DNA of 64,000 nt from Eucommia ulmoides (Eukaryota > Streptophyta > Magnoliopsida > Garryales > Eucommiaceae): assembly GCA_016647705.1 (NCBI GenBank), contig CM028334.1, positions 13,115,546 through 13,179,545 of the forward strand, read 5' to 3'. The notes under the pieces are model-generated. The model was not told where the DNA came from and did no database searches. It saw only the letters and a list, made by a program, of their open reading frames with translations. How positions within the stretch are numbered: the first letter of the stretch is position 1; every line of letters starts with the position of its first letter. The translations under genes and the position numbers were made by a program. Shown piece by piece: positions 47,198 through 60,425 of the stretch.

Positions 47198-49944
47198 ATC
47201 AAATTTTGGTGTCGTTGCTAGGGATCGGCATCACTAATTGTCAATTTTTGTTTCTATTTTTATTTTTCACTTGTATATATTCATCCATTTTCTTTTTTGA
47301 ATTTTATTTTTGCAGGTTAACTGATATCCAATCTTTCATTCTAGATCTGCAAGCACGGATTCAGTTAATTTGTCTATTATAAAAAAAAAATACAGAAATA
47401 CAAAAAAAAAAAAACTAATTAAAGGAAAAAAAAAAAAAAAAACCAATTTCACCATCCTCTTTTCTTTATTGTTGTTAAGATCGGACGGGCTAAGCCGCCA
47501 CGCACTTTTCTTTTCTTTTTCTTTTTTTTTTATTTTGAGACTGGGCGGGTTAAGCCACCATCCTCTTTTTCTTTATTGTTGTTGAGACCGGACGGGCTAA
47601 GCCGATATTCTCTTTGTTGATTTCTTTAATTGTTTTAATTTGTTAAAAAAAAGTAAGAAAAATTGGGACTTGGGTAAATGGATAATTACCTTGAGAGATT
47701 TGATATTTCGTTTGCTAATTTTGAACAATCTTTTCTCTCAAGACCGCAACCTGATCCATACTCACGTACGGTATACCAAAACCCAAACCAGTTTACCAAT
47801 CAATATCCTTACAATTAACAAAACTCCACATATCTTTATTATAATGTTTATCCCAATTCATATTATCCGTCATCCGAGTATGCTCAATATTCGAATAATT
47901 ACGAATGGGATCAAAAATATTATAGTGAGCCTTCAGGATCGTACTTTTACGATCAACCCTACTACCAACCCCAATGTCAACCACTGTTTTCTCAAGAGGA
48001 TATGAATGCTCAATCTACTGAGCTGCAACAAATCCTTAAACTCTTGAAAGAACAACAAGTCCTTACAACCTGGGAAGAGCAAACCAAAATGATAGACTAG
48101 CTAGAAGCCCAAGTCAAGGGAATTGTTGAATTATTAAATGAGGAAAATGTAAAGTGTGGTTTGGAGGTTGACAATTGGGTAAGTGGTCTACAACACGAGA
48201 GTGAACATGAAGAGTCATCAAAAGGACTATAGTCGAGCCAAACTGGTGAGGAACCCAAATGCTATGATCCCGAGTTTGAGCCATTTTTGGCTCCACCATC
48301 ACCAGTGAGTGAGACAGAGAATGAGGTGGGATATAGAAGTGATGGTGAGTAGGTGAGTATAGAAGTTGAAAATACGAACATGGAAGAGGTTAGGGTAGAA
48401 ACTTATAAGGAATGTGAGACCCAATCACTAGTGACACATCCAGGTAATCTTCATTTGATTGAAACATCTATTATACCCGTAACACTGCATCCCAAAATCA
48501 AGATATATTGCGGTAGACCAACCGATAACCCTAATCACGGATGATTCATGTCATATTCGATGGGTTGACGGTACTCAGCTTCTTTTGGGGTTCTTGATAA
48601 AAAGACCACCAATTAAGTCCCATAAAAAAGAAATGAGATTTGATCTAGGAAAGAAGTTGAGAAATTTAAGTGTCACCCGCAACTCATCCCTGACCGATTG
48701 GAGAGTAATGCAACAGAAGGTGAGGAGCGGGTTACTCCACTAAGAATAGGGGGTTAAGACATTTATCGTCTAGTGGAAGATGTTAAATTTAGCGCTGAGT
48801 AAGAGAAAACCCACTGTTATTTTTAATTTTCTTATTTTAGTTTTAATTTTTATAAATGATTTGATGAGTTTTCCTTGAGTGTCGTGTCAGACAGGTTTAT
48901 AAGCATTCTACACCGACTCAGTCCGAATATCCAGTTTTCTTACATCAGGTTGTATATTTCTTTACCAAATTAATTTCATAATTTTCTCATGGAGGACAAT
49001 GCGAGGTTTAGGTTTGGGGGAAGGTAGGTAAATGCTTGTATTCCTTCTGATATTTTATTCCATGCTTAATTTTGTCAATCTATCCTATGATAACATGTTT
49101 GTCGGGTACAAACTTGAGTTTTCTAAAATAATCATTGGAACATAGGACTTATTTTTAAAAATATTTTATTTTTCGATCCTTACATGCATTCTAACTTTCT
49201 TTTTATTTTAAATTTAATAATTGAATTGGTTTACTAAATTTTAACTTGAAAATAACCTATCCCTGAAGTTTAAATATATATGGAAAAAAAATTATTAAAA
49301 ATAAATAAAAACAAATAACTTATTATAATAATATAACATTTGTGATAATAGTAATAATTTTCTATCTTAATGATGAACTTTCGCTGAGTAACTGAGCATC
49401 TTGCCTCAGTAAGCTTTGAGTGTTTCCGTCAAAAGGTAGAAGCGAATTGTTAAGACGATAAGTGGCTCATTAACTTCGAAGCCTAGGTTGTTTGAATTAT
49501 TAAGCCTGCTTTAACACCTAATGTTTTGAGCCAACTAGATTGGGATCATTGGCCCAATACTCACTACACAGATATCTTAGAAAGCCCAGTGAGGTTAATA
49601 TTGCACATGTCACTTATTTAAAGAAAATTATTATTTTTCTATACAAATAAATAAATAAAATATATGAAAAAAATGAGAGACATATATATTTTTTTGTTTC
49701 AGGAAAAAGTCATTTGATTGTTTAAAACCAATTAACTAACTACTACGAGCTAAATTCATTATAAATGAGAGTTGCGTGTATGTTGTAGGTCCAAAAATGA
49801 ATATTGCTAGAAATCACATGCCGTGAGATCGATGACTATTTCAGTAACTCTTGTTTGATTTCAACTTGATATGTTAGAATTGGATAGAATTAATAAATAT
49901 TTTTGTAAGGAATAAAATGTACAATAAGGAATTTGAGATGTTTG
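47198..49944 (+). mobile_element. Interior of the same Gypsy fossil, interrupted on the right
   Basis: After the primer site come the tandem GACGGGCTAAGCCG repeat and a coding-like stretch (about 47850-48540) rich in Tyr/Gln/Glu (EPSGSYFYDQPYYQPQ, EPKCYDPEFEPFLAPPSP) with the look of a gag-region protein of Athila/Tat relatives. 48550-49944 has no recognisable protein. No pol seen. Broken by several lesions; cut at 49945 by the next element. Confidence 0.55.
47475..47610. repeat. Three tandem copies around GGACGGGCTAAGCCG
   Basis: Copies at about 47478, 47540 and 47588, separated by pyrimidine-rich spacers of about 45-60 bp. Each core can form a small hairpin (GGCTaAGCC). Confidence 0.75.
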
Positions 49945-51324
49945 TGGGTAGGCATGATCTACCTATCTATTTCCAAACCGAAACTGTTAGTTTTCGAGTA
50001 CGTTTATTACGTTTTAAAACGTTTTAATATGTTTTTATGTATTTTTGTATAAATCAGGTGTGTGGGGGTGAAAAAGGATCATAAACGATCAAATCGGATC
50101 AATAACGGTGGAAAAACAAGCATAAGGGCATAATTTAGAAAATTAGCCCACCGCCGCGGCGTCCAAACTACCGCCGCGATGGTCAAAATGCAGAGAAAGA
50201 CCAAAATGTTACTGACATCCCATGGCCGAGGTTGTGAAAGTACAGGATGGTCCTTGATTCCACCGCCGAGGCCGTGGCTTAACCGACATACCCATCGCTA
50301 CGGCGGTCACTCTACATAGTTGTTTGATATTTTTTAGATATTTTTCTCCATATTTAAGCCTTTCTCCTCTCTTCCTTTTTAAGCCCCTGGCTATAGGAGA
50401 CCCCTTAGGGTTCCTAATATTTTGAGAGTATTTTGGGGTGTGCTCAACCAATTCTGAAAGAGAAGAACACGTTGCAATACAGGAGAAGCGATCGTTGGAC
50501 GGTTTTAGCGGCAAATCTTCGGACTACGTCTAAGTTCTTTTGTTTCTCTCTTTATTTTCTTAACTTCAGTAGATTGTTGAGCATGTTTAGCTCATTTCTT
50601 ATTGTAAAAATGGTTATGGCCATGAGCTAAACGGATTTTGTTTAGAAATTAATATATTTTATGAAATCGTTGTTTATTTGAGTTTGTGTTTCGTTAACAG
50701 TTGATCTTCGTTATTTCAATTGTGTTTATTGTTATTCTTTTATATTATGCTTGTTTAGATAATTAGAGAATACGGGGTTTGACACTCGGGAGAGGTATCC
50801 CCGAATTCGGATTAGGATAAACACGACGCGACGATTTAATAACTCGGGAGGGAATTAGAAAGTGTGCAATCAATGACGTTGGGGCAAGACTCATGTGACC
50901 TAAGGTCGTTAAGACGTTGAGGGGGATTTCTTCGTTGACGAGAAGTCGCATATTCACTCGTCTTACACTCGGAAGATGTAGCGAGTGAGTTTACGATATA
51001 GAGATGGTCGGATACGTCGAACACCCTTATTGTAAACTAAACGAGACAATACACGTTTTTTTAAACAAAGTTAATCCCTAGGCAATCTTTTCCCTGAACA
51101 TCTCAATATAATAATATTAGTATAACTAGTATTTTAGTATTAATATTAATTAATTATAAACTTCATTTTTATTGCCAAAATAAAGTTAGGTTATGACAAT
51201 CGTGGTACTCAACAATAATCTCAACCAATCCATATGGATACGACAACCCCTAATCCTTCCCATCTATATTAAAACTTAACCCGTATACTTGCGGTGAAAG
51301 TGGCGACGTAATATTCTGCCACCA
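49945..51324 (+). repeat. 5' LTR of the Athila/Tat-type element
   Basis: Contains two GC-rich CCGCCGCGG-type words near 50150-50180 and a 'ttaagcccc' leader; aligns with 53837-55106. Confidence 0.85.
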
Positions 51325-51879
51325 AGTTTTTGGCGCTATTGCCAGGGATTGTGTTTTAGATTATTATTGATATTGTGAGTAAATAAGTTGATTTTAATTT
51401 AGGCATTTCTTTTGTTTATAATTTTTCGTTTGTAGTTTCGTTTTTGTTTTTCTGCAGGGTGCTTGAAAATGTTAGATCGACAGGTACTCTTGCGTTTCTT
51501 TTAACAAGATTCTGAGCCGTTTTATAATGCTTGGGATTGATACAAGGCATTGTTATTCTAGTATCCAAATCATGGTTTCCCTAGAGAATATCAACTGCTG
51601 ATTTTTCTTGACGGGTTACAGGCCGCAATCAGAATGTGGGTTGAAAAAGGAAACAATACCACCTCATTCGACTAACTATTCGCGAATGAAGCCTATCGGT
51701 TGTTGGAAGGCATGGTCGAGTTAGATTTTCAGAATTGGAATTATTCACCAAGTTATTAAAGCTTAGGGGATAGTTTCAACCTTTCGGCGCTATGGTTTGA
51801 CACACCGAGGAAATATCAGGAGTCTTCCTCCAATCTGGAAGAAATCTTCACTACTTTTATGGGGAAAACTTAGAGAATC

Positions 51880-52338
51880 TTGAGGGAAACAAATGAACAG
51901 ATCAACCAACATGAGGATCGTCTTGATTATGTTGAGATAGTCTGCGCCGACATTGATATGACCATAATATCTCTTCAGATGCAAATCGATCAGCTTATCT
52001 GTTTGATTGAGGCCGAGTTAGAGACAGTGGCACTGAGAGATGAACAATTCATATTTGAATGTGAAAACCACCAAGAAGAACTAGAGACAAGCGGAAGGAG
52101 CTTGCCACCATCAATACCAAACGATCACATCTACGAGGATCCGATATGGCTCACTTATCCTTTACCGCCAGTAGCAACGTCCTTTCATACCCACCAAGCA
52201 CATAAACCGGTGAGGTGTGTCATTGAAAGATCAAACCATCCAGAGCAATATCTCGCCAAGCTTGAGGGCATTCTGAATCAAGACCCGTATATAGTGTTAT
52301 TTAACACTTATTATGGGCGGAAGCCACTCTTTAACTAG
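51880..52338 (+). other. Open stretch inside the Athila/Tat-type fossil
   Basis: 152 codons, acidic and probably helical at the start (RLDYVEIVCADIDMTIISLQ), with a Pro-rich middle. Its position suits a gag-region product, but I do not recognise a gag domain. Part of the fossil element. Confidence 0.45.
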
Positions 52339-53836
52339 TTGTTCTCTGTGTTGGGCTGAGGATATTAAACCATACGCTTTTTGGGAAGCAACCCAAGGTA
52401 AAAAATAAGTTAAATCTGTCACAGCTAACTTGATTAGGAGGCGAGATTCTCTCCCCTCCCAGGTATGTGTTCTCAATCCTCTTCGTCAGCATGTTTTAAA
52501 TTCAAATATTGAGATTGATGATTAGGCCGCTGAGGACACTGTCCGTTTTAAGTTCGAAAGTGATGTGTAGTATTTTAGTATTGTTAGTTTATGTTGTTTT
52601 GTTTTTATTGTATGCGTGTTTGTTTAGGTTAGTTGTTTTTATGTGTTGAGTTTTGACTTCGTTAGAGCCATTACCCGATAATGAGTCTTCGATCCTAAAT
52701 GCACGAGCACGTAAACTCATTATATAACTGTCTATTTGATTTGAAACCGATTATCTGTCAACCAAATTCCTGACAATAGGGATTTTAGAACTTGATTTGG
52801 GGAAAATTCGAGGTGAAATCCTAGGCGAGGTAGTTCAGGAGATATGATTTAGACATTCGTTTTTATCGCTTGAGCCTTTAAAGCTTACCTAGTTAAATCA
52901 TTATCCCACGTTACCCTATCGAAGCTTAAAAACCGTTTCAATTCTGAACACTTAAACAAATACCCTGGCCGATAAAATCTTTTTCCAAACCTATATCGTC
53001 GAGCCGAAGGCACAATTTGAGTGAATTAAGCTATCAGTTGCAAATGCTATTTGAAGTGAGCGGTTGGGTTTAGGGTGAACTTTTAATTGGTTCGGTATTC
53101 GAGTACTCACTTGTCACTCTTCTTTCATTTTAACCACACCCATGAAATTCTAATAATCAAATGAGTTTGGGGGTGTGGTATTTGTTTAAAAAAAAAAAAA
53201 CACGTGTAAATATTATTTAAATTTTCAATTTCTTTTGACAAGTGAGTATGTTAATTGTAAATAAATGTTCAGGGTTGTTTCAATTTATCTGTGGGGTTTC
53301 GACTGTGAGATTGCCAAGCATGTGCCTCGGGTATCGTCAAGTTAACGACGTCAACCTATTTTCTATAACTGATATACCATTGGCCATCTATCCAAAATCG
53401 AACCAAGTCCTAATGATCTTCTTAGATTTCTCCGAGCCTACATTAGTGAATAATAGAACCTAGGTCAGGCTTATGGATTCCCTATACCTAAAAGGTTTTA
53501 GTCATGAACTTTATTGAGGGATAATCTCATCTAATCAATGGATAGTTATATATTTGAGTTTAATCACACACACTTTAATACGATCTAGAATGACGCTTAC
53601 TATTATCGAATGTTGAAATTCTAAAACACCACATGATGTGATTTATTCTTGAACTTGATAGGATTGAGGGCCGATAAGGGAGAAAATTATTTGGCCTATA
53701 GATGATAATTCAAATCTTGCACATAATTGTTTTTAGTGTTTTCATTTTTAGTTTTCAATTTCGTAATTGTTATAATTTCTTGTATTGTATGAGTGTTTTG
53801 CTCGAGAACTAACAAAATTTCGAGTTTGGGGGTATT

Positions 53837-55106
53837 TGATAGGTGTAATCTACTTATCTATTTCCAAACCGAAACTGTTAGTTTTCGAGTACGTTTATTA
53901 TGTTTTAATATATTTTAATATATTTTTATGTATTTTTGTATAAATCAGGTGTGTGGGGTGAAAATAGATGAAAACAGATCATAAACAATCAAATCGGACC
54001 AAGAACGGTGGAAAAACAAGCATAAAGGCATAATTCAGAAAATCAGCCCACCGTCGTGGCGTCCAGACCACCGCCGCAACGGTCAAAATGCAGAGAAGGA
54101 CGAAAATATTACTGACATCCCCCCGCTGAAGCAATGAAAGAATAGGATGGTCCCTGATTCCACCGCCGAGGCCGTGGCTTAACTGACATACCCATCGCTG
54201 CGGCGGTCACTTTGCATAGCTGTTAGATATTTTTTAGATATTTTGCTCCATATTTAAGTCATTTCTCTCTCTTCCTTTTTAAGCCCCCAGCCATAGGAGA
54301 CCCCTTAGGGTTCCTAATATTTTGAGAGTGTTTTGGGGTATGCTCAACCAATTCCAAAGGAGAAGAACACGTTGAAATAAAGGAGAAGCGATTGTTGGAC
54401 GATTTTAGCAGCAAATCTTCATATTACGGGTAAGTTCTTTCGTTTCTCTCTTTATTTTCTTAACTTCTGTATATTGTTGAGCATGTTTAGCTCGTTTCTT
54501 ATTGTAAAAATGGTTATGGCCATGAGCTAAACTAATTTTATTTAGGGATTAATATATTTTATGAAATCGTTGTTTGTTTGAGTTTGTGTTTCGTTAATGG
54601 TTGTTCTTCGCTATTTCGATTGTGTTTACTATTATTATTTTATATTATGCTTGTTTAGATAATTAGAGAATACGGTGTTTAACACTCGGGAGAGGTAACT
54701 CTAAATTCGAATTAGGGTAAACACGACACGACGATCTAATAATCCGGGATGGAGTTAGAAAATGTGCAATTAATGACGTTGGGGCAAGACTCATGTGATC
54801 TAGTATCGTTAAGACGGTGAATGAGACTTCTTCATTGACGTAAAGTCGCATATTCACTCGTCTTACACTCGGGGAGAGGTGGCGAGTGAGTTTACAATAC
54901 AGAGATTGTCGGATACGTCGAACGTCATTATTGTAAACTAAACTTCATTTTTATCGCCTAAATAAAGTTAGATTATGACAATTGCGGTACTCGACGATAA
55001 TCTTAACCAATCCCTGTTGATACGACAACCCCTACTCCTTTCCATATATACTAAAACTTGACCCGTACACCTGTGGTGAAAGTGACGACGTAATATTCCG
55101 CCACCA
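53837..55106 (+). repeat. 3' LTR of the Athila/Tat-type element
   Basis: Starts TGATAGGTGTAATC after the polypurine tract and ends TATTCCGCCACCA. Confidence 0.85.
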
Positions 55107-56270
55107 ATATGTTTCATTTTGATGTGGTCATCTTCCTAAACCCAACATCATACCAAAAAGAATTAAAAAAATATGTCGCAACCCAACAATATCAGACCAA
55201 AAAAAATTATGAAAATCCAACACGACGGATGTGTTGCGGCAATGGATCCTCAGATCCGTCGCCGCGATCTCTCTCTCCCCCACCAAATCCGTCGTTGCTA
55301 TGGATTTGCGAGAGGAGAGAGAGAAAAGGGAATTGTGCCACTGGTGGGTGGAGTGGTAGTGAAGTCTCCCGCTTTTGCCATTAGTGGTAGAGTGGTGGTG
55401 GCCGTGTAAGGAAAAACAAAAGGAATATGAGAAAAAATACAATATGGACCCTAAAGTTTAGAAAAATAATTCAAATAGACCCCATAAACTAGTTGAATCG
55501 AAATTTGAACCCTAATTTTTTTTATCTTCAGCAGTTTGACCCTAAAAATTATAGTTTGAATCCTAAAAATTTTGGTCCCATATTATTTTACACTTTTTTG
55601 TTTTAATTATCTCACATTAATCTTGAAAACTATTATTAAAGGGCAAAATAGTTTTTTGCGTTAGCATATTAGGGTTAAATTTTGGAATAAAATGTTTATT
55701 TCGTAACCAAAAAATCCTAAATTGTAAGTCTTATTTTATTTTATTTTTTTATATAAAAATAAAAATATTAGAAGTCGTAAAATAAAACATAGGGATACAA
55801 AGTATAACTAGCCCATATAAGCTTAAAAGAGAAGAAACTTGTATTGGATGCAAAATGACCAAAATACATGTCCAATAATAGTCGATGGTCATTTTTGACT
55901 AACAGATTTTCAATTTGGATCAAATTGAATCCAATTTTGATTATGAAATATTAAATGTGTCAACAATAAGTATCCAATCTGAGAGGTAAAAAAATCATTA
56001 TCCCCTCATTCAAACACGAAATTATATGGTAAAAAAACAAAATAGAGAAAATTCAAATGCGATTAAAAAGAGAAGAAAATGACAAAAAAATAAAGAAAAT
56101 GGACGTTTTTGCAGGCTTGACAAATAATTTACACTGTTAAGGAAAGACATTGGATGGTTAATGGGAGGACAGGGTATTGCCATGTTTGGACAACCTTGAC
56201 CACTCGCAGATTATTACCTCATTAGGCTAGGCCAATCACACAGTCAACACTCGACACTGCCCAGTGCCCA
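55107..56270. other. Intergenic, with a G+C-richer patch
   Basis: 55200-55410 is purine/pyrimidine-biased and richer in G+C, similar in style to 5900-6330. 55440-55570 repeats 'gaccctaaa/gaaccctaa' words, like the arm of a TIR element whose partner I cannot see. No gene supported. Confidence 0.35.
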
Positions 56271-56284
56271 ACTTGCATGGCCTC

Positions 56285-56730
56285 GACCCGGTGGACCAGA
56301 CCCCACGTGAATACCCCCGATTGATAAAAAAACGAATTTCCTATAAAAGAAGAAGAGTTCTTAACACTTTAATTATAATTTTTTTAAAAAAGACTTTTTA
56401 ATATGGATTCCCCTAATGTCGGGACTCCATTCGATGTTAAAACAGAATGAAAAGTCGGGGTGGAAGCAAAAAAAAAAAGAGAAAGAGAAAAAAAGACCCA
56501 ATTGTAATTTCTTTTTATCTCTATTATTGACTTTAATTTAAAAAAAAAATCACATTTCTTTACATATGTTCTCAAACTTTAGAAAAACGCGTGAAAAAAG
56601 GAGTGTGACTATATTTTCTCCTTTTTCTCTTTCTACTGGGCCCCACATCCATTTTCCTCACTCTCTCTCCCCACTTTCCTCTCTCTCCTCCGTCCATCTC
56701 TCTCTCTATATAGATATATATTTTTCCTCA
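56285..56730 (+). promoter_or_regulatory. Promoter-like stretch without a gene
   Basis: Contains CCACGTGA (G-box-like, about 56304), TATA box CTATAAAAG (56341-56349), and later a long CT-rich leader-like run (56610-56710). No coding sequence follows in the window, so this is only suggestive. Confidence 0.25.
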
Positions 56731-56879
56731 TTCTTGTTTTTTTTTTCTTGCTTTTTTCTATTTTTTTCCCCTTTTTTGTTTTTCTATTTTTTTTTCTTTT
56801 TATTTTGTTTTAAATTTTTTTTTTAAAAAACAAAATAAAATAAATTACAATATAAAATTAAATACCGTGTCTACAAATC

Positions 56880-57420
56880 GTATTAGTGGAATTGATTTTG
56901 TAGAAACAAAAATTTGAATTTTGCTTTATTGATAGCAAAAAATTGTCCTTACTACAAGTGTTACGGTATAACAACTATCATGACGTTCAATATTTAATAC
57001 TTACTGTTCAGCAATTATTGCATTAGATGGATTAATTATTATACAACAATAACAATATAATGGAATTGATTTTGATTTTGTTTCAAAAATAGATTTTTTA
57101 TTTTGCTTCATTGATAACAAAAATGTATTTTTACTACCTATAGAATATATGATACTAATCACTTCACGAAAATTATTATACAGCAATCATTACTATTTTG
57201 CATTCAATTTTTATATTAAACTTATAATTATTCACGATTGATTACTATAAGCAACAATCGTAATGAGTAATTGATTTTATAGAAAAAATTGATTTGAATT
57301 TTGCTTCTTTAATAGTAAAAATGTATTTTTACTACCTACAGAATTAATGTTACTAAAAATGTATTTTTACTACCTACAGAATTAATGTTACTGCATAGTA
57401 ATTATCATCAAATTCACCAA
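56880..57420. repeat. Degenerate tandem repeat of about 180-200 bp
   Basis: Three units start near 56888, 57061 and 57268 with AATTGATTTT..., each containing TTTTGCTT(T/C)ATTGATA and TTACTAC. The last one has an extra 46-bp direct repeat (AAAATGTATTTTTACTACCT at about 57317 and 57357). Confidence 0.7.
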
Positions 57421-58431
57421 AACCATTTAGTCAATTTCAACTCAGACCATTCAGTTCGCTTTCTCTCGATTACCCGTCGGTTCGAATTTTTTTTTATTTT
57501 TTTTTTTGTCATACCTATTTGTTTATAAACATAAACTCAATAGACTTAATTGAATTGATGTTAATTAAAATATTATAAAATATAAAAAGAAATTAAATGA
57601 ACAAAATACTACAGGTGATTTATTTGAAAGATGACTTAATATTTCCCATAAATATATCAAGAAAATTCACATGATCAAATATTATCCTGTACATAGTCAA
57701 ATTTTAATTTATTATGCGAAAAAATAAATAGAATGTTGAATTTTTAATTTATTATACGAAAGAATAAATAGAATGTAGAATTTGATGCAAGTTAAAATTT
57801 GGGATAATGACATTTTTGGACTTGACAAATGAAATTTATTTTAATTTGGACCTCCGTATTTAAAAATAGATACAGTGGTTACCTCACATTTTTTTATTTT
57901 TTATTTTCAATTTGGACCTTCAATTAAGTTTTCTGTTAATTAATGTTAAATAACATACATACCTTTTAAAATTTTTAATTCAAGTAATTTTATTTTGTAT
58001 CTAAATATTTTCTTTTATTTCATCTTCTTCATTCCCTCCTCACCCCATCTCAACAAGCCAATCCCCACCCTGCTCCATCTCCGGCGCCCCACCCCTGCTC
58101 CACTCACCTCTCTTGACACAACATCGACGGCCACCACATCACCGACGCTCCTACCACCATCCAACATGCCCAACCAAAACAAGCCTCAAAATTTCTGTCA
58201 AAATTTACAATTAATATTCAGAGGATTAAAAAAAAATAGACCTTCATTTTCATCTTCATCCTACTGCAGTACTATTTTTTTTTTTTTTTTTTTGTGAAAT
58301 AGTTGTTAAAATCCGTTGATATTAATTTTGACAGGCAACACAAAGCATAAAGAATTCTAGATTTACAACATTAGTAGACGAAATGGATCCATAGAAACTC
58401 TAACAAAAGCAACCTACAATAACAAATCAAT

Positions 58432-58843
<412 letters not shown>

Positions 58844-59230
58844 TGAGTGAAACGATTTAAGAGAGAAAAATAAGGAGTTTTAGAGTATTAGAATATTAGA
58901 TTTAATAGAATATTATTTCTACTAGATTCTTTTATTCTCTACTTTCTCTTCATTATTAGTTAGAGTTTGTTATAGATATTATTATTTGGTTGTTTGTAGT
59001 TTATTACAAGCTCATCTATATAAAGATCTTTTTTTGTATTTAGAGAATTCAATTGAATGAGAATCAGAATTCATCTCTTCTTTATTTCAAATATGGTATC
59101 AAGAGCATTTGCTTCCCCTGCATAATTTTTTTTTTCCCCGATTCTCTATTATTCAGTATTCACTTCAATTTAAGTTTTCCTCCGTGTTCACAATGTGAGA
59201 CCCTCTCTATCTAAAAAAAATCCCTAGGCA

Positions 59231-59827
59231 ATGGCGGTGGTGTGCTTCATTTCTCCACCGTCGCCTCCCATGCCTGTTTCAAGCTCACAGCCTCATCTCA
59301 TATCTCCTTCATTCGTGAGTCTCTCATTATTTCGATTTATACTTGTGGGCAAATCACATGGTCCGCTTCCCCTGTTTTTCTTGAACTCCATTTTAGCGAA
59401 GATTTTTCTCTCTTGTTCTAGATCTAAACCTCTAAATAGATCTGAAGCATTGATGGAAGCTTTCGGTTTTTTTAAATTCTGGCAAAATTCCGGCAATGAA
59501 GCCACCGTCACCGACATAGGCATCCGAAATCAGGCTTTAGAAACCGATGACGTGACCGACGATAAAGATTCGTTCATCGATTTTGTTTTCTCACCGCCTG
59601 GTTTCGACGGCGGAGTAGAGATTAACTCTAGGTCCAGCGATGTCATCTTCAAGTGTACTGACGACGATTCCTGGTTCGATTTCGTTGATTCTCCTAAGGA
59701 TGTGTTTTCCAAGGGAAGAGTATTCCCAGTTAAGCAGAGTTCGAAGCCTCGGTCTCCGATTTCGTTGCTAAGATCTCCACTGATGTTCCGATTGTTCATG
59801 TTGTTGTTTAAGAAGTCGTCGAAGTAG
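59231..59827 (+). CDS. MAKR-like gene fragment captured in the small LTR element
   Basis: Uninterrupted frame of 198 codons. From residue 75 (ATG at 59453) it resembles membrane-associated kinase regulators (MAKR/BKI1 relatives): start MEAFGFFKFW, acidic middle with SFIDFVFSPPGFDG in place of the family's FDLEF block, then VFPVKQSSKPRSPISLLRS and a C-terminal FRLFMLLFKKSSK matching the family's conserved FRVFMLxxKKS. Family knowledge: these are plasma-membrane-associated regulators of receptor kinases with a C-terminal kinase-interaction segment. Residues 1-74 have no known match and may be former 5' leader. No introns, which fits capture from mRNA, though some MAKR genes are naturally intronless. 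Whether it is expressed is unknown; the upstream LTR could act as promoter (inference). Confidence 0.6.
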   Translation: MAVVCFISPPSPPMPVSSSQPHLISPSFVSLSLFRFILVGKSHGPLPLFFLNSILAKIFLSCSRSKPLNRSEALMEAFGFFKFWQNSGNEATVTDIGIRNQALETDDVTDDKDSFIDFVFSPPGFDGGVEINSRSSDVIFKCTDDDSWFDFVDSPKDVFSKGRVFPVKQSSKPRSPISLLRSPLMFRLFMLLFKKSSK

Positions 59828-60124
59828 GAAAAATTGGAGGCGAAAAGTTGCTTCAGTTCCTTTGGGTTTTTTTTTCTTTCATTTTTTTGTTATATATTTG
59901 GATTTGCTGCCTCTGTGCAGTATTCTTGATTCTGTTGTGAATGTTCTCCCATGTTCTTCTCCTTCTTCTTGAGCAAATGGTGTTTATTGCCTGTTTTCTT
60001 TTGTGCCTCAGTGCGCATTTCCCTGCCTGTTTTTCTCTTGTGCCTATGCACATTTTTATGCCTCTGTGCAGTGTTTTAATTTTTTTCCCCCATCCTCCCA
60101 CTTCACAAAAGTGGATGGATAGCA

Positions 60125-60425
60125 GTTTTTCAGTTGTGGCTTGTTCCCCATGACGCCTTCTCTGCTCTATTTTTTATCTCTTTTCCCATCCTCCCACATT
60201 TCTCGATCTCTCTACCTCTATCTCGGTGGTTAGATGAACGTGGATAGATGGCGCTTTCTCGTTTGTCGCTTGTTCCCCATGCCGCCTTCTCTGCTCTATT
60301 TTGAGCTCTTTTTCCATCCTCCCACATTTTCCGATCTCTCCACCTTTGACTCGATGGTTAGACGGTCGTGGATGGATGACGCTTTTTTCGGCTGTGGCTA
60401 GTTCCCCACGTCGCCTTTTCTTCTC
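60125..60425. repeat. Tandem repeat, three units of about 127 bp
   Basis: Each unit carries GCTTGTTCCCCATG-CGCC (60138, 60265, 60391 approximately), a TCCATCCTCCCACATTT-type stretch and a GGTTAGA(T/C)G word. Lies at the 3' end of the small LTR element's interior. Open frames across it are repeat artefacts. Confidence 0.8.

Larger units (their letters stand above)
49945..55106 (+). mobile_element. Non-autonomous Gypsy element with Athila/Tat-type primer site
   Basis: Direct repeats 49945-51324 and 53837-55106 both end CGCCACCA/TGCCACCA. Primer site TGGCGCTATTGCCAGGGA at 51331-51348; polypurine tract GAGTTTGGGGGTATT before the right LTR. The interior is only 2.5 kb, with an open stretch of 152 codons (51880-52338) containing a coiled-coil-like start (INQHEDRLDYVEIV) but no pol. 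A typical TTTTGGGAAGCAACCCAAG motif follows (52379-52397). The right LTR lacks about 115 bp of the left one (around 51040-51165). The flanks share ATGTTT, but a clean 5-bp duplication was not read. Confidence 0.82.

Noticed and set aside
56285-56730. Protein-coding gene start after the TATA box and CT-rich leader
   Set aside because: No exon-like coding sequence follows within the next kilobase; kept only as a weak promoter-like stretch.
59293-59799. Minus-strand open frames under the MAKR-like segment
   Set aside because: Shadow frames; the plus strand carries the recognisable family motifs.
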